A DNA stretch of 64,000 nt, from assembly GCF_000235625.1 (NCBI RefSeq), contig NZ_AGTR01000037.1, forward strand, positions 25,867 through 89,866. The letters are read 5' to 3'. Every line of letters begins with the position of its first letter. The first letter of the stretch is position 1. Position numbers and translations under genes: made by a program. Below are positions 43,991 through 53,893 of the stretch, piece after piece. The DNA comes from Marinobacter manganoxydans MnI7-9 (lineage in GTDB: Bacteria; Pseudomonadota; Gammaproteobacteria; Pseudomonadales; Oleiphilaceae). The notes under the pieces were generated by a model. That model was given only the letters and a program-made list of their open reading frames with translations. It did no database searches and was not told the origin of the DNA.

Positions 43991-45679
43991 TTATTTGGAA
44001 GAGTAAACGGTCACCCCGTCACGGCCACCGCGTTTGCGCTCATAAAGCGCCTGATCGGCGGCATTCAGGGCATCCTCACCGTTGGTAAAATCATTAATCG
44101 CGGCAATGCCTGCGCTGAAAGTAACCTGAAAGCTGGACTCTCCCGCCACGAAAGAAAGTTCGGAAAAGCTTTCACCAATTCCACGAATCAGGTCTTTGGC
44201 CGCAGAAACATCACACTCAGGTAAAACCACCAGAAACTCCTCGCCTCCGTAACGACCGATCATATCAGTCTCGCGCAACCGATTTCTCAGAAGGTTGGCA
44301 AGGGTGCGAATCACGATATCACCCTGCGAGTGGCCCCAAGTATCGTTTACCGTCTTGAAATGATCGAGATCAAGCATAACAACACAGGACCGGTGACCAC
44401 TCCTACGACATCTTGCCAGTTCTTTTTCAACCTCTTCCTTGATCAATGAATGTTTCAGAAGACCGGTCAAGCTATCCCGGTTCATAAGCTCGGAAAGCTG
44501 ACGGGCCCGGTAACAACGAATGCGCACCGACCGGACCAGATAACTATCCGAGACCGGCTTCATCAGGAATTCATCCGCGCCCTTGGACAAAGCCTCCAGC
44601 TGGTTTTCGCGATCATCCTCAGAAGAGAGATAAATGATTGGCAGGCTCAACCACCGTGGCTCGAACCGAATCAGCCGGGCGAGCGTGACACCGGAATAGT
44701 CGCCGATCTGAACATCCATCAGGACGATGTCCGGCACAAAATCTGCAAGGCTGGACGTCAGGTGAAAAGGCTCTGACACTGCTTGCGCCTCAATACCGGC
44801 CGCCTGCAACACCAGACAATAGTGTTCGGCCAGCTCGGCATCGTCTTCGACGATCAGCACCCGCCCCTGTACATTGGCGCTGCGTTCAATGGCAAGCGAC
44901 TCAATCCTTTCGGCAAGTTCAGGTATGTCCACCGGATCCGGGAAGAATGCATACGCTCCGGTCTCGGCCACTCTGTAGCGGTTCTGGAAAGAATTATCGC
45001 TGCCAAGGCAGATTACCGGCAGGCGACGACGAGAGCTTTCCTCAAAAGACGTGTTCCGTATGGACATAACATCTGAAAGAGCCGATTCCCGACACAAAAT
45101 GGCCGCTGCTCCGCGGACCTCAGCCAATGCGTTGCCAAGTGCGCCGGCATCATTACAATCTACACGGGTGAAGGAAAAGCCATACGGAGCCATCTCCTTC
45201 TCCAGCATCGCGAGGCGTTCTTCCCCCTTTTCCACGAGCAGAACGCTCACCTGCATGCCCTGGCTACCCTTGTAGGTCGTGGGCTCCTCGGTAAAGCTAC
45301 TATCCTGGTCAACCGCCTGACTCTTGACTTCAACAAGCTCTGCGAGCGCGTCTATTCCATCTGCAAATCCGTCGGGAATGTCGATAGGATGGCTGAGGAC
45401 GTCGTCGAGAGCGCCAAGACTCTCAGCTTGACCTTTTAACTCCTTTTCCAGTGCCTTGGCAGCTTCACCTAGCTCTGGAAGGCCGAATGTCCCCGCCGAA
45501 CCGGACAACTTGTGCAGGCTTTGATAGCAAAACAACAATCCGTCGGCAGAGAACTCACCACGCCGGGTTTTCTCTGCCAATGTTCGCAATTGCTGAATAT
45601 CTTCTTTGGCCCGCTCAAGAAATCTTTGCCTGAGCACTTCCAGCCGTGAAGAAATCTTGCCTGTCGACTCCAAGGCCAC
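43991..45679 (-). CDS. Hpt-receiver-GGDEF diguanylate cyclase
   Basis: A 562-residue cytosolic signalling protein. Residues about 10-110 are an Hpt domain with the phosphotransfer histidine in SLHKLSGSAGTFGLPEL. Residues about 145-270 look like a receiver without its aspartate: the expected acceptor position reads AAAILCRESALSDVM. A canonical receiver follows (about 272-395: GRVLIVEDDAELAE, acceptor in IVLMDVQIGDYSG). The GGDEF domain near 400-562 has GRYGGEEFLVVLP and the I-site RETD. Start is GTG at 45679, supported by AGGAG seven bases upstream. First gene of the minus-strand signalling operon. Having both Hpt and REC lets it relay phosphate and make c-di-GMP. Confidence 0.9.
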   Translation of the reverse strand: MALESTGKISSRLEVLRQRFLERAKEDIQQLRTLAEKTRRGEFSADGLLFCYQSLHKLSGSAGTFGLPELGEAAKALEKELKGQAESLGALDDVLSHPIDIPDGFADGIDALAELVEVKSQAVDQDSSFTEEPTTYKGSQGMQVSVLLVEKGEERLAMLEKEMAPYGFSFTRVDCNDAGALGNALAEVRGAAAILCRESALSDVMSIRNTSFEESSRRRLPVICLGSDNSFQNRYRVAETGAYAFFPDPVDIPELAERIESLAIERSANVQGRVLIVEDDAELAEHYCLVLQAAGIEAQAVSEPFHLTSSLADFVPDIVLMDVQIGDYSGVTLARLIRFEPRWLSLPIIYLSSEDDRENQLEALSKGADEFLMKPVSDSYLVRSVRIRCYRARQLSELMNRDSLTGLLKHSLIKEEVEKELARCRRSGHRSCVVMLDLDHFKTVNDTWGHSQGDIVIRTLANLLRNRLRETDMIGRYGGEEFLVVLPECDVSAAKDLIRGIGESFSELSFVAGESSFQVTFSAGIAAINDFTNGEDALNAADQALYERKRGGRDGVTVYSSK

Positions 45680-45699
45680 ATCAATACTCCTGGTGGACT

Positions 45700-45718
45700 A
45701 TTTGCCACGCCGGCAAAT
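45700..45718. promoter_or_regulatory. Dyad in the divergent promoter of the signalling cluster
   Basis: ATTTGCC-N5-GGCAAAT is a perfect seven-base inverted repeat in the 104-base gap between the Hpt-GGDEF gene and the first kinase gene. Its position suits an operator controlling both directions. No regulator can be named. Confidence 0.4.
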
Positions 45719-45783
45719 TCAATTACTCTCTCGGTAATGAAAACACGTTTCAACTGCTACCGCTACGACCTGAAGGGCTGAAT

Positions 45784-47589
45784 TTGAGGAATCTTTCTAT
45801 TGGCAGCCGCGTTGCCCTTATTGCTGTCTTGAGTAGCTTTTTGACTGTCGTCGTTCTTTCAGCGACAGCCTACAACGAGCTGATCCGGGATTTCGAAAAC
45901 GTTCTCACCCAGCGCCAGCTTCTGGACGCCGAGTCAATCGCCAATCGAGTCGATCAGGATCTCCAGGTGCGCATACAGGCTCTGGGCGCTTTCGCCGCTA
46001 CTCTGACGGATGGTAAAAACCGACTCTCAAAAGATCGCATCGAAGCTCTGCTCGGTCGGCAATCGGCTTTATCCGAGTACTTCGAGGCAGGCCTGTTGGT
46101 CTTCGACGAAGACAGCGTGGCAATCGCCGAAAACGTTTACGTACCCAATCGTATAGGCACCTCTTACGCTGACCGGCAGCACTTTCGCGAGGCCTACAAA
46201 ACCCGGGAACCCGTCATCAGCCGGCCAATTATTGGCAGGACAACCGGGCTTCTGCTCCTATCTTTTCTTTACCCTATCAGTAGTGACGATGGGGATTTAC
46301 TTGGTTTCGCCGGAGGAATCATCAACCTGGCCGAGGCCGGGATCATACCGAAGCAGGAAGATGCCTCTTTTGGCGCCCTGTTCAAGGTCATCGACACCGG
46401 CCATTTCATGCAGGTGGATACGCTCTCCGTCGCCAATCCGATGCCCGATCTGCCGCCACCAGGCGAGGATCTGATTATTGATGCGGCATTGTCCGGCCAG
46501 ACCTCAGGCGTTGTTTCCGACCATTCTGGAAAAAAGTGGATCTACGCTACGCAACATCTTGACCGCGTGGGCTGGATGTTTCTAAGAGCAGTGCCCTACC
46601 AACAGGCAACACAACCGGCACGGGCCTCTTTCGACAAGTTCCTTGCTGCCAGTGCCGTGGCTCTTCTGGCACTGGCAGCCATAGCTTGGCTACTCGCCCG
46701 GGCAACAACGCTTCCATTGGAGAGAATGTCGCTCAGGATACGGGAAATGGCGACGGAGGGTTTTGCGGCAAACCGATTGTCTCTTAAAGGCCCGCCAGAG
46801 GTCAGAAACGTAGCCCGCGCCTTTAACAAGCTGATGAAGGAACGCGAGGCGCTGGACATCATGAAAGACGACTTTGTCTCGAACGTAAGCCATGAGCTGC
46901 GCACGCCTTTGACCTCGATAAACGGCGCACTGAAACTGCTGCGCTCAGGCGCAGCGGGGAAACTGCCAGATAAAGCTGACTCGATGGTCGACGTTGCTTT
47001 TCGGAATAGCGAACAGTTGCAACGGCTGATATCCGACCTGCTGGACTTCAACAAAGCCATGGCAGGGCAGATGCCCATCGATCTGGAGACAGTTGATCCT
47101 GCAACAGCTATAAGGGATGCCTGCGATGGAAATCGGGCCATGGCGAGCCACTACCGCATTCCTCTGACGCTTGGACATTGCACAGAGAAATTCGTCACCG
47201 CTGATCCAACCAGACTTAGACAAATATTGGATAATTTCATCAGCAATGCCATCAAGTTTTCTCCCGTAGGAGGCTCTGTAAGGATCTCGTCAGAATCAAC
47301 CTCATCTGGCATGGTTCGAATTACCGTATCAGATGAAGGCCCAGGCGTTCCGGAGAGCTTCCTGCCCAGGTTGTTCCAGCGATTCGCCCAGGCCGATTCT
47401 GGCTCCGCCAGGTCCAAAGCCGGGACGGGGCTTGGCCTCGCGATCTGCCGGGAGTTGGCAAAGCTCATGAACTGTGAAGTCGGCTATTTTTACGACAACG
47501 GAGCCAATTTCTGGGTTGAGCTACCCCAAAACATGGTCAGTAGGAATAAGGTTAATGAAAGCGCCAGAAATCCCCCCCGAGGAGACTGA
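45784..47589 (+). CDS. Membrane histidine kinase with periplasmic Cache-type sensor and HAMP
   Basis: A 601-residue sensor kinase. Helix 1 (GSRVALIAVLSSFLTVVVLS, near 10-28), a periplasmic Cache-like domain (about 30-280, with SYADRQHFREAYKTREPVIS), helix 2 (FLAASAVALLALAAIAWLLA), HAMP, then HisKA with VSNVSHELRTPLTSINGAL. The HATPase follows with NFISNAIKFSPVGG, DEGPGVPE and GTGLGLAICREL. It has no receiver domain, so phosphate must go to a separate protein such as the divergent receivers. The best start is TTG at 45784 with AAGGG upstream; the longer open frame back to an ATG at 45646 would overlap the divergent gene and lacks a ribosome site. Overlaps the next kinase gene by 35 bases. Confidence 0.88.
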   Translation: MRNLSIGSRVALIAVLSSFLTVVVLSATAYNELIRDFENVLTQRQLLDAESIANRVDQDLQVRIQALGAFAATLTDGKNRLSKDRIEALLGRQSALSEYFEAGLLVFDEDSVAIAENVYVPNRIGTSYADRQHFREAYKTREPVISRPIIGRTTGLLLLSFLYPISSDDGDLLGFAGGIINLAEAGIIPKQEDASFGALFKVIDTGHFMQVDTLSVANPMPDLPPPGEDLIIDAALSGQTSGVVSDHSGKKWIYATQHLDRVGWMFLRAVPYQQATQPARASFDKFLAASAVALLALAAIAWLLARATTLPLERMSLRIREMATEGFAANRLSLKGPPEVRNVARAFNKLMKEREALDIMKDDFVSNVSHELRTPLTSINGALKLLRSGAAGKLPDKADSMVDVAFRNSEQLQRLISDLLDFNKAMAGQMPIDLETVDPATAIRDACDGNRAMASHYRIPLTLGHCTEKFVTADPTRLRQILDNFISNAIKFSPVGGSVRISSESTSSGMVRITVSDEGPGVPESFLPRLFQRFAQADSGSARSKAGTGLGLAICRELAKLMNCEVGYFYDNGANFWVELPQNMVSRNKVNESARNPPRGD

Positions 47590-50392
47590 GCGCCAGGCGG
47601 CGCTTGAACGTACGGGCCTGCTCGATACGGAGCCTGAAGAGCGGTTTGATCGTTACACCCGTATGGCCCGCAAGGCATTCCGGGTTCCCATTGCGCTGGT
47701 TAGCCTGGTGGACAAAAACCGGCAATGGTTCAAGTCCTGCCAGGGGCTCGCAGCTTCGGAAACGTCCCGCGACGTATCCTTCTGCGGTCACGCCATTCAC
47801 GACTCGGGCATCCTGATCATCGAAGACACCATGGAGGATCCTCGCTTTGCCGATAATCCGCTGGTTACCGAGGCCCCGAATATACGGTTCTACGCAGGTG
47901 CCCCCCTCCACAACAGCGAAGGCTTCAGATTGGGGACGCTCTGCCTGATTGACCCGACTCCGCGCTCCTTCGATAAGGAGGACCAATCCCTTCTTCGTGA
48001 AATGGCCGACTGTGTCGAGCGCGAAATCAACATGCAGGCGGCAACCGAGTTCTACCGGGAACTCAAACACAGCGAGCGAAGGTCACGGGCTATTATTGAA
48101 GGTACGAGAATTGGCACCTGGGAGTGGAACGTACAAACCGGGGAAACCGTTTTCAACGAGCGCTGGGCCAACATTTGCGGCTACACGCTTGATGAGCTGG
48201 AGCCTGTCAGTATCGAGACATGGTTAGCCTTCGCACATCCGGATGATCTGCCTGAATCAGAGCGATTGCTAAAAGCTCATTTTGCCGGTGAATTGTCCGA
48301 GTACGACTACCGGTGTCGGATGAAGCATAAGAACGGCCATTGGGTTTGGGTGCATGATCGCGGCCAGGTATTTGAATGGACCCTGAACGGCGAACCACTG
48401 ATGATGTATGGCACCCACGCCGATATCACAGAGGAAATGAGCAACCTGAGCAAGATCCAGCATCAGAACGAAGCGCTGGCCATTCTCAATGATCTGGCCC
48501 TGGACACCGAAACCAATGATGACATTCGCATCGAAAAAGCCCTTCGGCTCGGGTCTGACTACCTGAAGCTGCCTCTCGGAATAGTCAGCGAGATCCATAG
48601 TAACGTTTATTCCATCCGGTGGTTCGTCGCCCCCGAGGATGCCGGACTGGAGCAGAATGCCAGCTTTCCACTGAAAGACACCTATTGTTCAATGCTCCTC
48701 GGTTCGCGGGAAAGCCTGGCCATTGCACACATGGCCAGATCGAGCTATCGCGATCACCGGTGCTACGACAAGTTCGGGCTTGAGAGCTACCTGGCTGCGC
48801 CCATTTTCATCAAAGACCGTTTGTACGGAACCCTCAACTTTTCTTCGCCAGAACCGAGGGAACAGGACTTCTCGGATACTGAAATCAAGTTCGTGACTCT
48901 CCTGGCACGCTGGGTTGGAGCCCTCATTGAGAGGCAGCTCAGTGTGCAGATGCTCACCAAACTGGTAGAACAGACGCCGGGCATGCTCTATCAGTATCAA
49001 CAGTGGCCGGATGGCCGTGTTTCGTTTCCCTACACAAGTCCCGGCATCACGGACATCTACGGTGTTACAGCAGAGGAGGCACATGAAGATGCCTCGATCT
49101 GCTTCACCAAGATCCATCCCGATGATTTGCCCAAGGTAGCAGCCAGTATTGAGAGATCTGAGGAGTCCTTGACGCTCTGGCACAGTCACTACCGGGTAAC
49201 AGATGGCAAATCCGGCTGGCGCTGGGTAGAGGGCAAGTCATCACCGGAACGGATGCCAGACGGCAGCACCATGTGGCAAGGTTATATTGCTGACATTGAT
49301 GAGGCAAAACAAACCGAACTGGCCCTTCAGGAAAGCGAAGTTCAGCTCCGGAGACTCTACGAACTGTCGCCCATTGGCATAGCGCTGAATGACTATGTAT
49401 CAGGAGCGTTTCTTGACGTGAACGAGGCTCTGCTAAGTCCTACCCAATACAGCCGTGACCAATTGATGGCAATGGACTATTTTGAGCTTCTGCCCCCGGA
49501 CTTCGAAAACCATCGACAGCAAATCATCGCCGAACTTCAGAGCGAAAGACGTTTCGGGCCTTATGAAGTCGAGATCGTGCGCGCGGATGGTTCAACCTAT
49601 CCTGCCATCGTCCGCGGTATGAGAATCAGCAACCCCTCTGGCCAACCGCTGATCTGGACCCTCATAGAAGATATTTCCGAGCGCAAAAAAGTCGACCGGA
49701 TGAAAAGCGAGTTCATCTCAACGGTAAGCCATGAACTCCGTACGCCGCTGACCTCCATATCGGGTTCTCTTGGCCTGGTCGAAAGCGGAACTTTGGGCGC
49801 GCTTCCCTCACAGGCTGAGCGTATGGTGTCTATCGCCCATCGTAATGCCGAGCAGCTGAAACAACTGGTGGACGACCTGTTAGACATGGAAAAACTTGTT
49901 TCCGGCAAGATGACCATGAACCTGCGTATACAGGAACTTGGCCCCGTCATTGAGGAGTCGGCAGAACGTCTCAAAACCTACGCCCTGGACAGCGGCGTTT
50001 CTGTGCAGATCGAAGACAGTAGCCCCAACTGCATGGCGAAAATCGATCGCTCGCGCTTGGGCCAGGCATTTACCAATTTGCTGTCTAACGCCATCAAGTT
50101 CTCGCCCCCTGAAGGTGAGGTTTTGGTATGCACCGAGGTCGAACATGATCTTGTCCGTATCCTCGTTACTGATCAGGGACCTGGCATTCCTGATAATTTC
50201 CGCGGCAGAATTTTCCAGAAATTCGCTCAGGCAGACAGTTCCGACACACGTGGCAAACGGGGAACAGGTCTCGGTCTGGCCATCACGAAAGAAATCATGA
50301 CACAGATGGGAGGAGATGTCGGATTCGAGTCACGGGAAGGAAGGGGCTCAACTTTCTGGCTGGGACTGCCGTTGGAGCAAGTGAAGGCATAG
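47555..50392 (+). CDS. Cytosolic GAF/PAS histidine kinase
   Basis: A 945-residue soluble kinase. Order: GAF (about 15-165, MARKAFRVPIALVSLVDKNR), PAS (about 180-300, IGTWEWNVQTGETVFNERW), GAF (about 310-460), PAS (about 470-595), PAS (about 610-710), HisKA with ISTVSHELRTPLTSISGSLG near 720 and HATPase with NLLSNAIKFSPPEGE, DQGPGIPD and GTGLGLAITKEI. No membrane segment and no receiver. HisKA and HATPase are clearly paralogous to the preceding kinase. ATG at 47555 follows an AAGG; it overlaps the upstream gene by 35 bases. Directly after its stop lies a relic of another kinase tail. Confidence 0.92.
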   Translation: MKAPEIPPEETERQAALERTGLLDTEPEERFDRYTRMARKAFRVPIALVSLVDKNRQWFKSCQGLAASETSRDVSFCGHAIHDSGILIIEDTMEDPRFADNPLVTEAPNIRFYAGAPLHNSEGFRLGTLCLIDPTPRSFDKEDQSLLREMADCVEREINMQAATEFYRELKHSERRSRAIIEGTRIGTWEWNVQTGETVFNERWANICGYTLDELEPVSIETWLAFAHPDDLPESERLLKAHFAGELSEYDYRCRMKHKNGHWVWVHDRGQVFEWTLNGEPLMMYGTHADITEEMSNLSKIQHQNEALAILNDLALDTETNDDIRIEKALRLGSDYLKLPLGIVSEIHSNVYSIRWFVAPEDAGLEQNASFPLKDTYCSMLLGSRESLAIAHMARSSYRDHRCYDKFGLESYLAAPIFIKDRLYGTLNFSSPEPREQDFSDTEIKFVTLLARWVGALIERQLSVQMLTKLVEQTPGMLYQYQQWPDGRVSFPYTSPGITDIYGVTAEEAHEDASICFTKIHPDDLPKVAASIERSEESLTLWHSHYRVTDGKSGWRWVEGKSSPERMPDGSTMWQGYIADIDEAKQTELALQESEVQLRRLYELSPIGIALNDYVSGAFLDVNEALLSPTQYSRDQLMAMDYFELLPPDFENHRQQIIAELQSERRFGPYEVEIVRADGSTYPAIVRGMRISNPSGQPLIWTLIEDISERKKVDRMKSEFISTVSHELRTPLTSISGSLGLVESGTLGALPSQAERMVSIAHRNAEQLKQLVDDLLDMEKLVSGKMTMNLRIQELGPVIEESAERLKTYALDSGVSVQIEDSSPNCMAKIDRSRLGQAFTNLLSNAIKFSPPEGEVLVCTEVEHDLVRILVTDQGPGIPDNFRGRIFQKFAQADSSDTRGKRGTGLGLAITKEIMTQMGGDVGFESREGRGSTFWLGLPLEQVKA

Positions 50393-50457
50393 ATGTGGGG
50401 TTTGACTCAGAGGAAGGGCATGGCGCCTGTTTCTGGTTGAGTTTGCCAGTCGCCTAA
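50392..50457 (+). pseudogene. Relic of a histidine kinase HATPase C-terminus
   Basis: Starting in the last base of the kinase stop codon, a frame reads DVGFDSEEGHGACFWLSLPV and closes with alanine and TAA. It aligns with the end of the intact kinase just upstream, DVGFESREGRGSTFWLGLP, at 13 of 19 residues and about two thirds of bases. It has no start of its own. It looks like the surviving tail of a second, paralogous kinase after deletion or recombination between tandem copies. Confidence 0.8.
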
Positions 50458-50465
50458 ACCGGCAA

Positions 50466-50496
50466 TAAAAGCGCTGCCTGAAAGGCAGCACTTTTA
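50466..50496. terminator. Bidirectional terminator between the kinase and ferritin genes
   Basis: TAAAAG, GCTGCCT, loop GAA, AGGCAGC, CTTTTA: a 13-pair stem with one internal C-A mismatch. The A-run on one side and T-run on the other give a poly-U tail in both directions, suiting the convergent kinase (plus) and ferritin-like (minus) genes. Confidence 0.85.
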
Positions 50497-50515
50497 CTGT
50501 CTACGGTCAGGCGGC

Positions 50516-51055
50516 TTAGCTATCCAGACCTTCAAGTAAGCCCGCCATATCGTCGGCGTGCTCCTCTTCCTGAGCCAGGATTTCCTCGATAATCCGCCGT
50601 GATGTCGGGTCCTGATCTCCCAGATAACGGGCAATTTCGCGGTAGCTGTCGATGGCAATCCGCTCCGCCACCAAATCTTCCACTACCATTTCCCGTAATG
50701 TATCGCCCTCAACGAACTCGGCGTGGGACCTCGTTAAAAGACCTTCGGGCGAGAAGTTCGGTTTCCCACCCAACTGCACGATACGTTCGGCCAGCCAATC
50801 GGCGTGCTGCTGTTCCTGGTCTGCATGCTCCAGGAACTCTTGGGCAGCGACATTGGCGTTGATGCCATCGGCACGGAAGTAATGGCTCTTGTAACGCAGG
50901 GTGCAGACAATTTCGGTTGCCAGCGCCTCATTCAGGATTTTCACGACATTGTCGCGGTTGGCACCGTAGCCCTCGGTAAGCGCCCCTTCTTCGATGTGCT
51001 TACGGGCCCGCTCTCTGAGGGTTTTCACGTCGGTCAGAAACGGTTGATCGGTCAT
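50516..51055 (-). CDS. Ferritin-like/bacterioferritin-family protein
   Basis: A 179-residue four-helix protein. Putative di-iron ligands are spaced as in the family: glutamate in LNEALATEIVC, EFLEHADQEQQHADWL, VAERIAIDSYREI and EEILAQEEEHADD. The haem-ligating methionine of bacterioferritin is absent in the corresponding YKSHYFRADG segment, so it probably stores or detoxifies iron without haem, or acts more like a Dps/encapsulated relative. ATG at 51055 begins MTDQPFLTDVK; upstream in-frame codons lack a ribosome site. Transcribed downstream of acnA with a 78-base gap. Confidence 0.85.
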   Translation of the reverse strand: MTDQPFLTDVKTLRERARKHIEEGALTEGYGANRDNVVKILNEALATEIVCTLRYKSHYFRADGINANVAAQEFLEHADQEQQHADWLAERIVQLGGKPNFSPEGLLTRSHAEFVEGDTLREMVVEDLVAERIAIDSYREIARYLGDQDPTSRRIIEEILAQEEEHADDMAGLLEGLDS

Positions 51056-51133
51056 AATGTCTCTCTCGTTTCTCTCATTGATCTCTTGAATTCGGCATAG
51101 CGGCCGCCCGCTATGCCATTTCACCCTGTCCAC

Positions 51134-53893
51134 TCAGGCAGTGCGCAACATCTCCCGCACCACGTAATGGAGGATGCCGCCATGCTTGAAGTAGACGGCC
51201 TCGTTGGCGGTATCGATGCGAGATTTCAGCTCGCAGGTCTCCGTGGATCCGTCCTTGTACTTCACCGTCATCTTGAGGGTCTGACCCGGCTTGATCTCGC
51301 CCGACAGGCCTTCGATGCTGATGGTCTCCTCACCGGTGAGCTTGAGGCTCTTGCGGTCCGTGCCATCCGGGAACTGAAGTGGCATTACGCCCATACCGAT
51401 CAGGTTGGAGCGGTGGATGCGCTCGTAGGATTCAGCCACCACAGCTTTTACACCGAGCAGACGGGTACCCTTGGCCGCCCAGTCGCGGCTGGAGCCGGTA
51501 CCGTATTCCTTGCCGGCAATGACCACCAACGGCGTGCCTTTCTCCTGATACTTCATGGCGGCATCGTAAATCGCCATCTGTTCGCCCGTGGGCACGAATT
51601 TGGTGTAACCGCCTTCCACGCCGTCGAGCATTTCGTTCCTGATGCGCACATTGGCAAAGGTGCCGCGCATCATGACTTCGTGGTTACCCCGGCGAGAGCC
51701 ATAAGAGTTGAAGTCTTTGGGCTCAACACCGTGCTCCTGCAGGTATTGTCCGGCAGGGGTGTCCGGCTTGAAGGAACCGGCCGGTGAGATGTGGTCGGTA
51801 GTCACCGAATCGCCCAGCAGTGCCAGTATGTTGGCATCCTTGATATCGTCGATCGCGTCCGGTTCTTCCTTGAGCCCTTCGAAGAACGGCGGATGCTGGA
51901 TGTAGGTGGATTTATCAGACCACTCGTACACCTTGCTTTCCGGCACCTTGATGGACTTCCAGGTGGCGTCGCCGTCGAAGACTTCCGCGTATTCCTTACG
52001 GAACATATCGGTCTTCACTTTCTCCACCGCTTCAGCGATCTCCTGCTGGCTCGGCCAGAGGTCCTTCAGGTACACCGGGTTGCCATCCTTGTCGTTGCCC
52101 AACGGATCTTTTGAGAGATCCAGGCGCACGTTGCCGGCCAGCGCATAGGCAACCACCAGAGGCGGCGATGCCAGCCAGTTGGTTTTCACCAGCGGATGCA
52201 CCCGGCCTTCGAAGTTCCGGTTGCCGGAGAGCACAGAGGCCACGGTCAGGTCACCATCACTGATGGCTTTCTCTACCGCGTCCGGCAGAGGCCCGGAGTT
52301 GCCGATGCAGGTTGTGCAGCCATAGCCGACGAGGTTGAAGCCGAGTTTGTCCAGATCGTCCTGGAAGCCACCCACTTTCAGATAGTCAGTGACGACTTTG
52401 GAACCCGGCGCCAGCGATGTCTTGACCCAGGGCTTGGTACTCAGTCCCTTCTGGACCGCTTTCTGGGCGATCAGGCCTGCGGCCATCATAACGCTCGGAT
52501 TTGAGGTGTTGGTGCAGGACGTGATCGCCGCAATGACCACGGCGCCCGGATCGAGCCGGCTTTTCTCGCCATTCATCTCAAGGGGCTGGCTGGCATGGTG
52601 CTCGTAGCTGTCATCGACGCCTACGGCAGTCTGGCCGCCCTCAGACTCAAGATTCGCCTCACGGTTCTCAGCCGGCCCTTCAGCGGTTTCCATCAAAAGC
52701 TCAAAGGACGACTTCATGTTTTTCAGGGCAACACGATCCTGCGGGCGTTTGGGGCCGGCAAGGCTGGCCTCAACTTCGCCCATGTCGAGTTCCAGGTTGT
52801 CGGTGTACACCGGCTCATGGCCGGGCTCACGCCACAAGCCCTGGGCCTTGGCGTAGGCTTCCACCAGCTCCAGCTGTTCTTCCTCACGGCCGGTCAGGCG
52901 CATGTATTTGATGGTCTGCTCATCTACCGGGAAGAACCCGCAGGTGGCGCCGTATTCCGGGGCCATGTTGGCGATGGTGGCCCGGTCTGCCACCGGCATG
53001 TCCTTCAGGCCGTCGCCATAGAACTCCACGAACTTGCCCACCACGCCTTTCTTGCGCAGCATTTCGGTGACGGTGAGCACCAGATCTGTTGCGGTGATGC
53101 CCTCACGAAGCTTGCCGGTGACCTTGAAGCCCACCACTTCCGGAATCAGCATGGAGACGGGCTGGCCCAGCATGGCGGCTTCCGCTTCGATGCCGCCAAC
53201 GCCCCAGCCAAGAATGCCCAGGCCGTTGATCATAGTGGTATGGGAGTCTGTGCCCACGAGGGTGTCCGGGTACGCGATGGTCTTGCCGTCCTGGTCCTTC
53301 TGCCAGACGGTCTTGCCGAGGTACTCCAGGTTCACCTGGTGGCAGATACCCGTGCCCGGCGGCACCACACGGAAGTTGTCGAAGGCCTGCTGGCCCCAAC
53401 GCAGAAATTCGTAACGTTCCTGGTTGCGCTCCATCTCGATGGTAACGTTGTCCTTGAACGCAGAGGCGTCGCCAAAATTGTCCACCATCACAGAGTGGTC
53501 GATCACCAGGTCCACCGGCGACAGCGGGTTGATCATCGCCGGATCCTTACCGGCTGCCTTGACCGCCTCACGCATGGCAGCCAGGTCGACGACGCCGGGC
53601 ACGCCGGTGAAATCCTGCATTAACACGCGGGCAGGCCGGAACTGGATTTCAGTGTCGGAACAGCGATCCTTCATCCACTGCACCATGGCATCAATGTGGC
53701 TTCTGTCCACGGTGGTGCCATCCTCATTGCGCAGAAGGTTTTCCATCAGCACTTTGAGCGAAAACGGCAGGCGATTCAGGTCGCCGAGGGTGTCCGCAGC
53801 CTTGGGCAGGCTGTAGTAATGAAAGGTTTTACCGCCAGCATCCAGGCTGGAAAGGGTATTCAGACTGTCTTTACTGAGACTTTCGTTCGACAT
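51134..53893 (-). CDS. acnA: Aconitate hydratase A
   Basis: A 919-residue aconitase of the AcnA/IRP type, converting citrate to isocitrate in the TCA cycle. 4Fe-4S ligands are the cysteine in [16 protein letters not shown] near residue 450 and the pair in [15 protein letters not shown] near 517. N-terminal segments [18 protein letters not shown] and [18 protein letters not shown] and the C-terminal swivel domain with [16 protein letters not shown] and [16 protein letters not shown] are intact. AGGAGG lies seven bases before the ATG. In the apo form AcnA can bind mRNA, which cannot be judged here. Confidence 0.97.
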   Translation of the reverse strand: MSNESLSKDSLNTLSSLDAGGKTFHYYSLPKAADTLGDLNRLPFSLKVLMENLLRNEDGTTVDRSHIDAMVQWMKDRCSDTEIQFRPARVLMQDFTGVPGVVDLAAMREAVKAAGKDPAMINPLSPVDLVIDHSVMVDNFGDASAFKDNVTIEMERNQERYEFLRWGQQAFDNFRVVPPGTGICHQVNLEYLGKTVWQKDQDGKTIAYPDTLVGTDSHTTMINGLGILGWGVGGIEAEAAMLGQPVSMLIPEVVGFKVTGKLREGITATDLVLTVTEMLRKKGVVGKFVEFYGDGLKDMPVADRATIANMAPEYGATCGFFPVDEQTIKYMRLTGREEEQLELVEAYAKAQGLWREPGHEPVYTDNLELDMGEVEASLAGPKRPQDRVALKNMKSSFELLMETAEGPAENREANLESEGGQTAVGVDDSYEHHASQPLEMNGEKSRLDPGAVVIAAITSCTNTSNPSVMMAAGLIAQKAVQKGLSTKPWVKTSLAPGSKVVTDYLKVGGFQDDLDKLGFNLVGYGCTTCIGNSGPLPDAVEKAISDGDLTVASVLSGNRNFEGRVHPLVKTNWLASPPLVVAYALAGNVRLDLSKDPLGNDKDGNPVYLKDLWPSQQEIAEAVEKVKTDMFRKEYAEVFDGDATWKSIKVPESKVYEWSDKSTYIQHPPFFEGLKEEPDAIDDIKDANILALLGDSVTTDHISPAGSFKPDTPAGQYLQEHGVEPKDFNSYGSRRGNHEVMMRGTFANVRIRNEMLDGVEGGYTKFVPTGEQMAIYDAAMKYQEKGTPLVVIAGKEYGTGSSRDWAAKGTRLLGVKAVVAESYERIHRSNLIGMGVMPLQFPDGTDRKSLKLTGEETISIEGLSGEIKPGQTLKMTVKYKDGSTETCELKSRIDTANEAVYFKHGGILHYVVREMLRTA

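Noticed and set aside
42412-50392. Signalling cluster as a chemotaxis operon
   Set aside because: No CheA, CheW, CheB or CheR is present and the kinases have HisKA dimerisation domains.
52595-53623. Open frame of 342 codons opposite acnA
   Set aside because: Antisense shadow; composition dominated by histidine, glycine and leucine from the opposite-strand codons.
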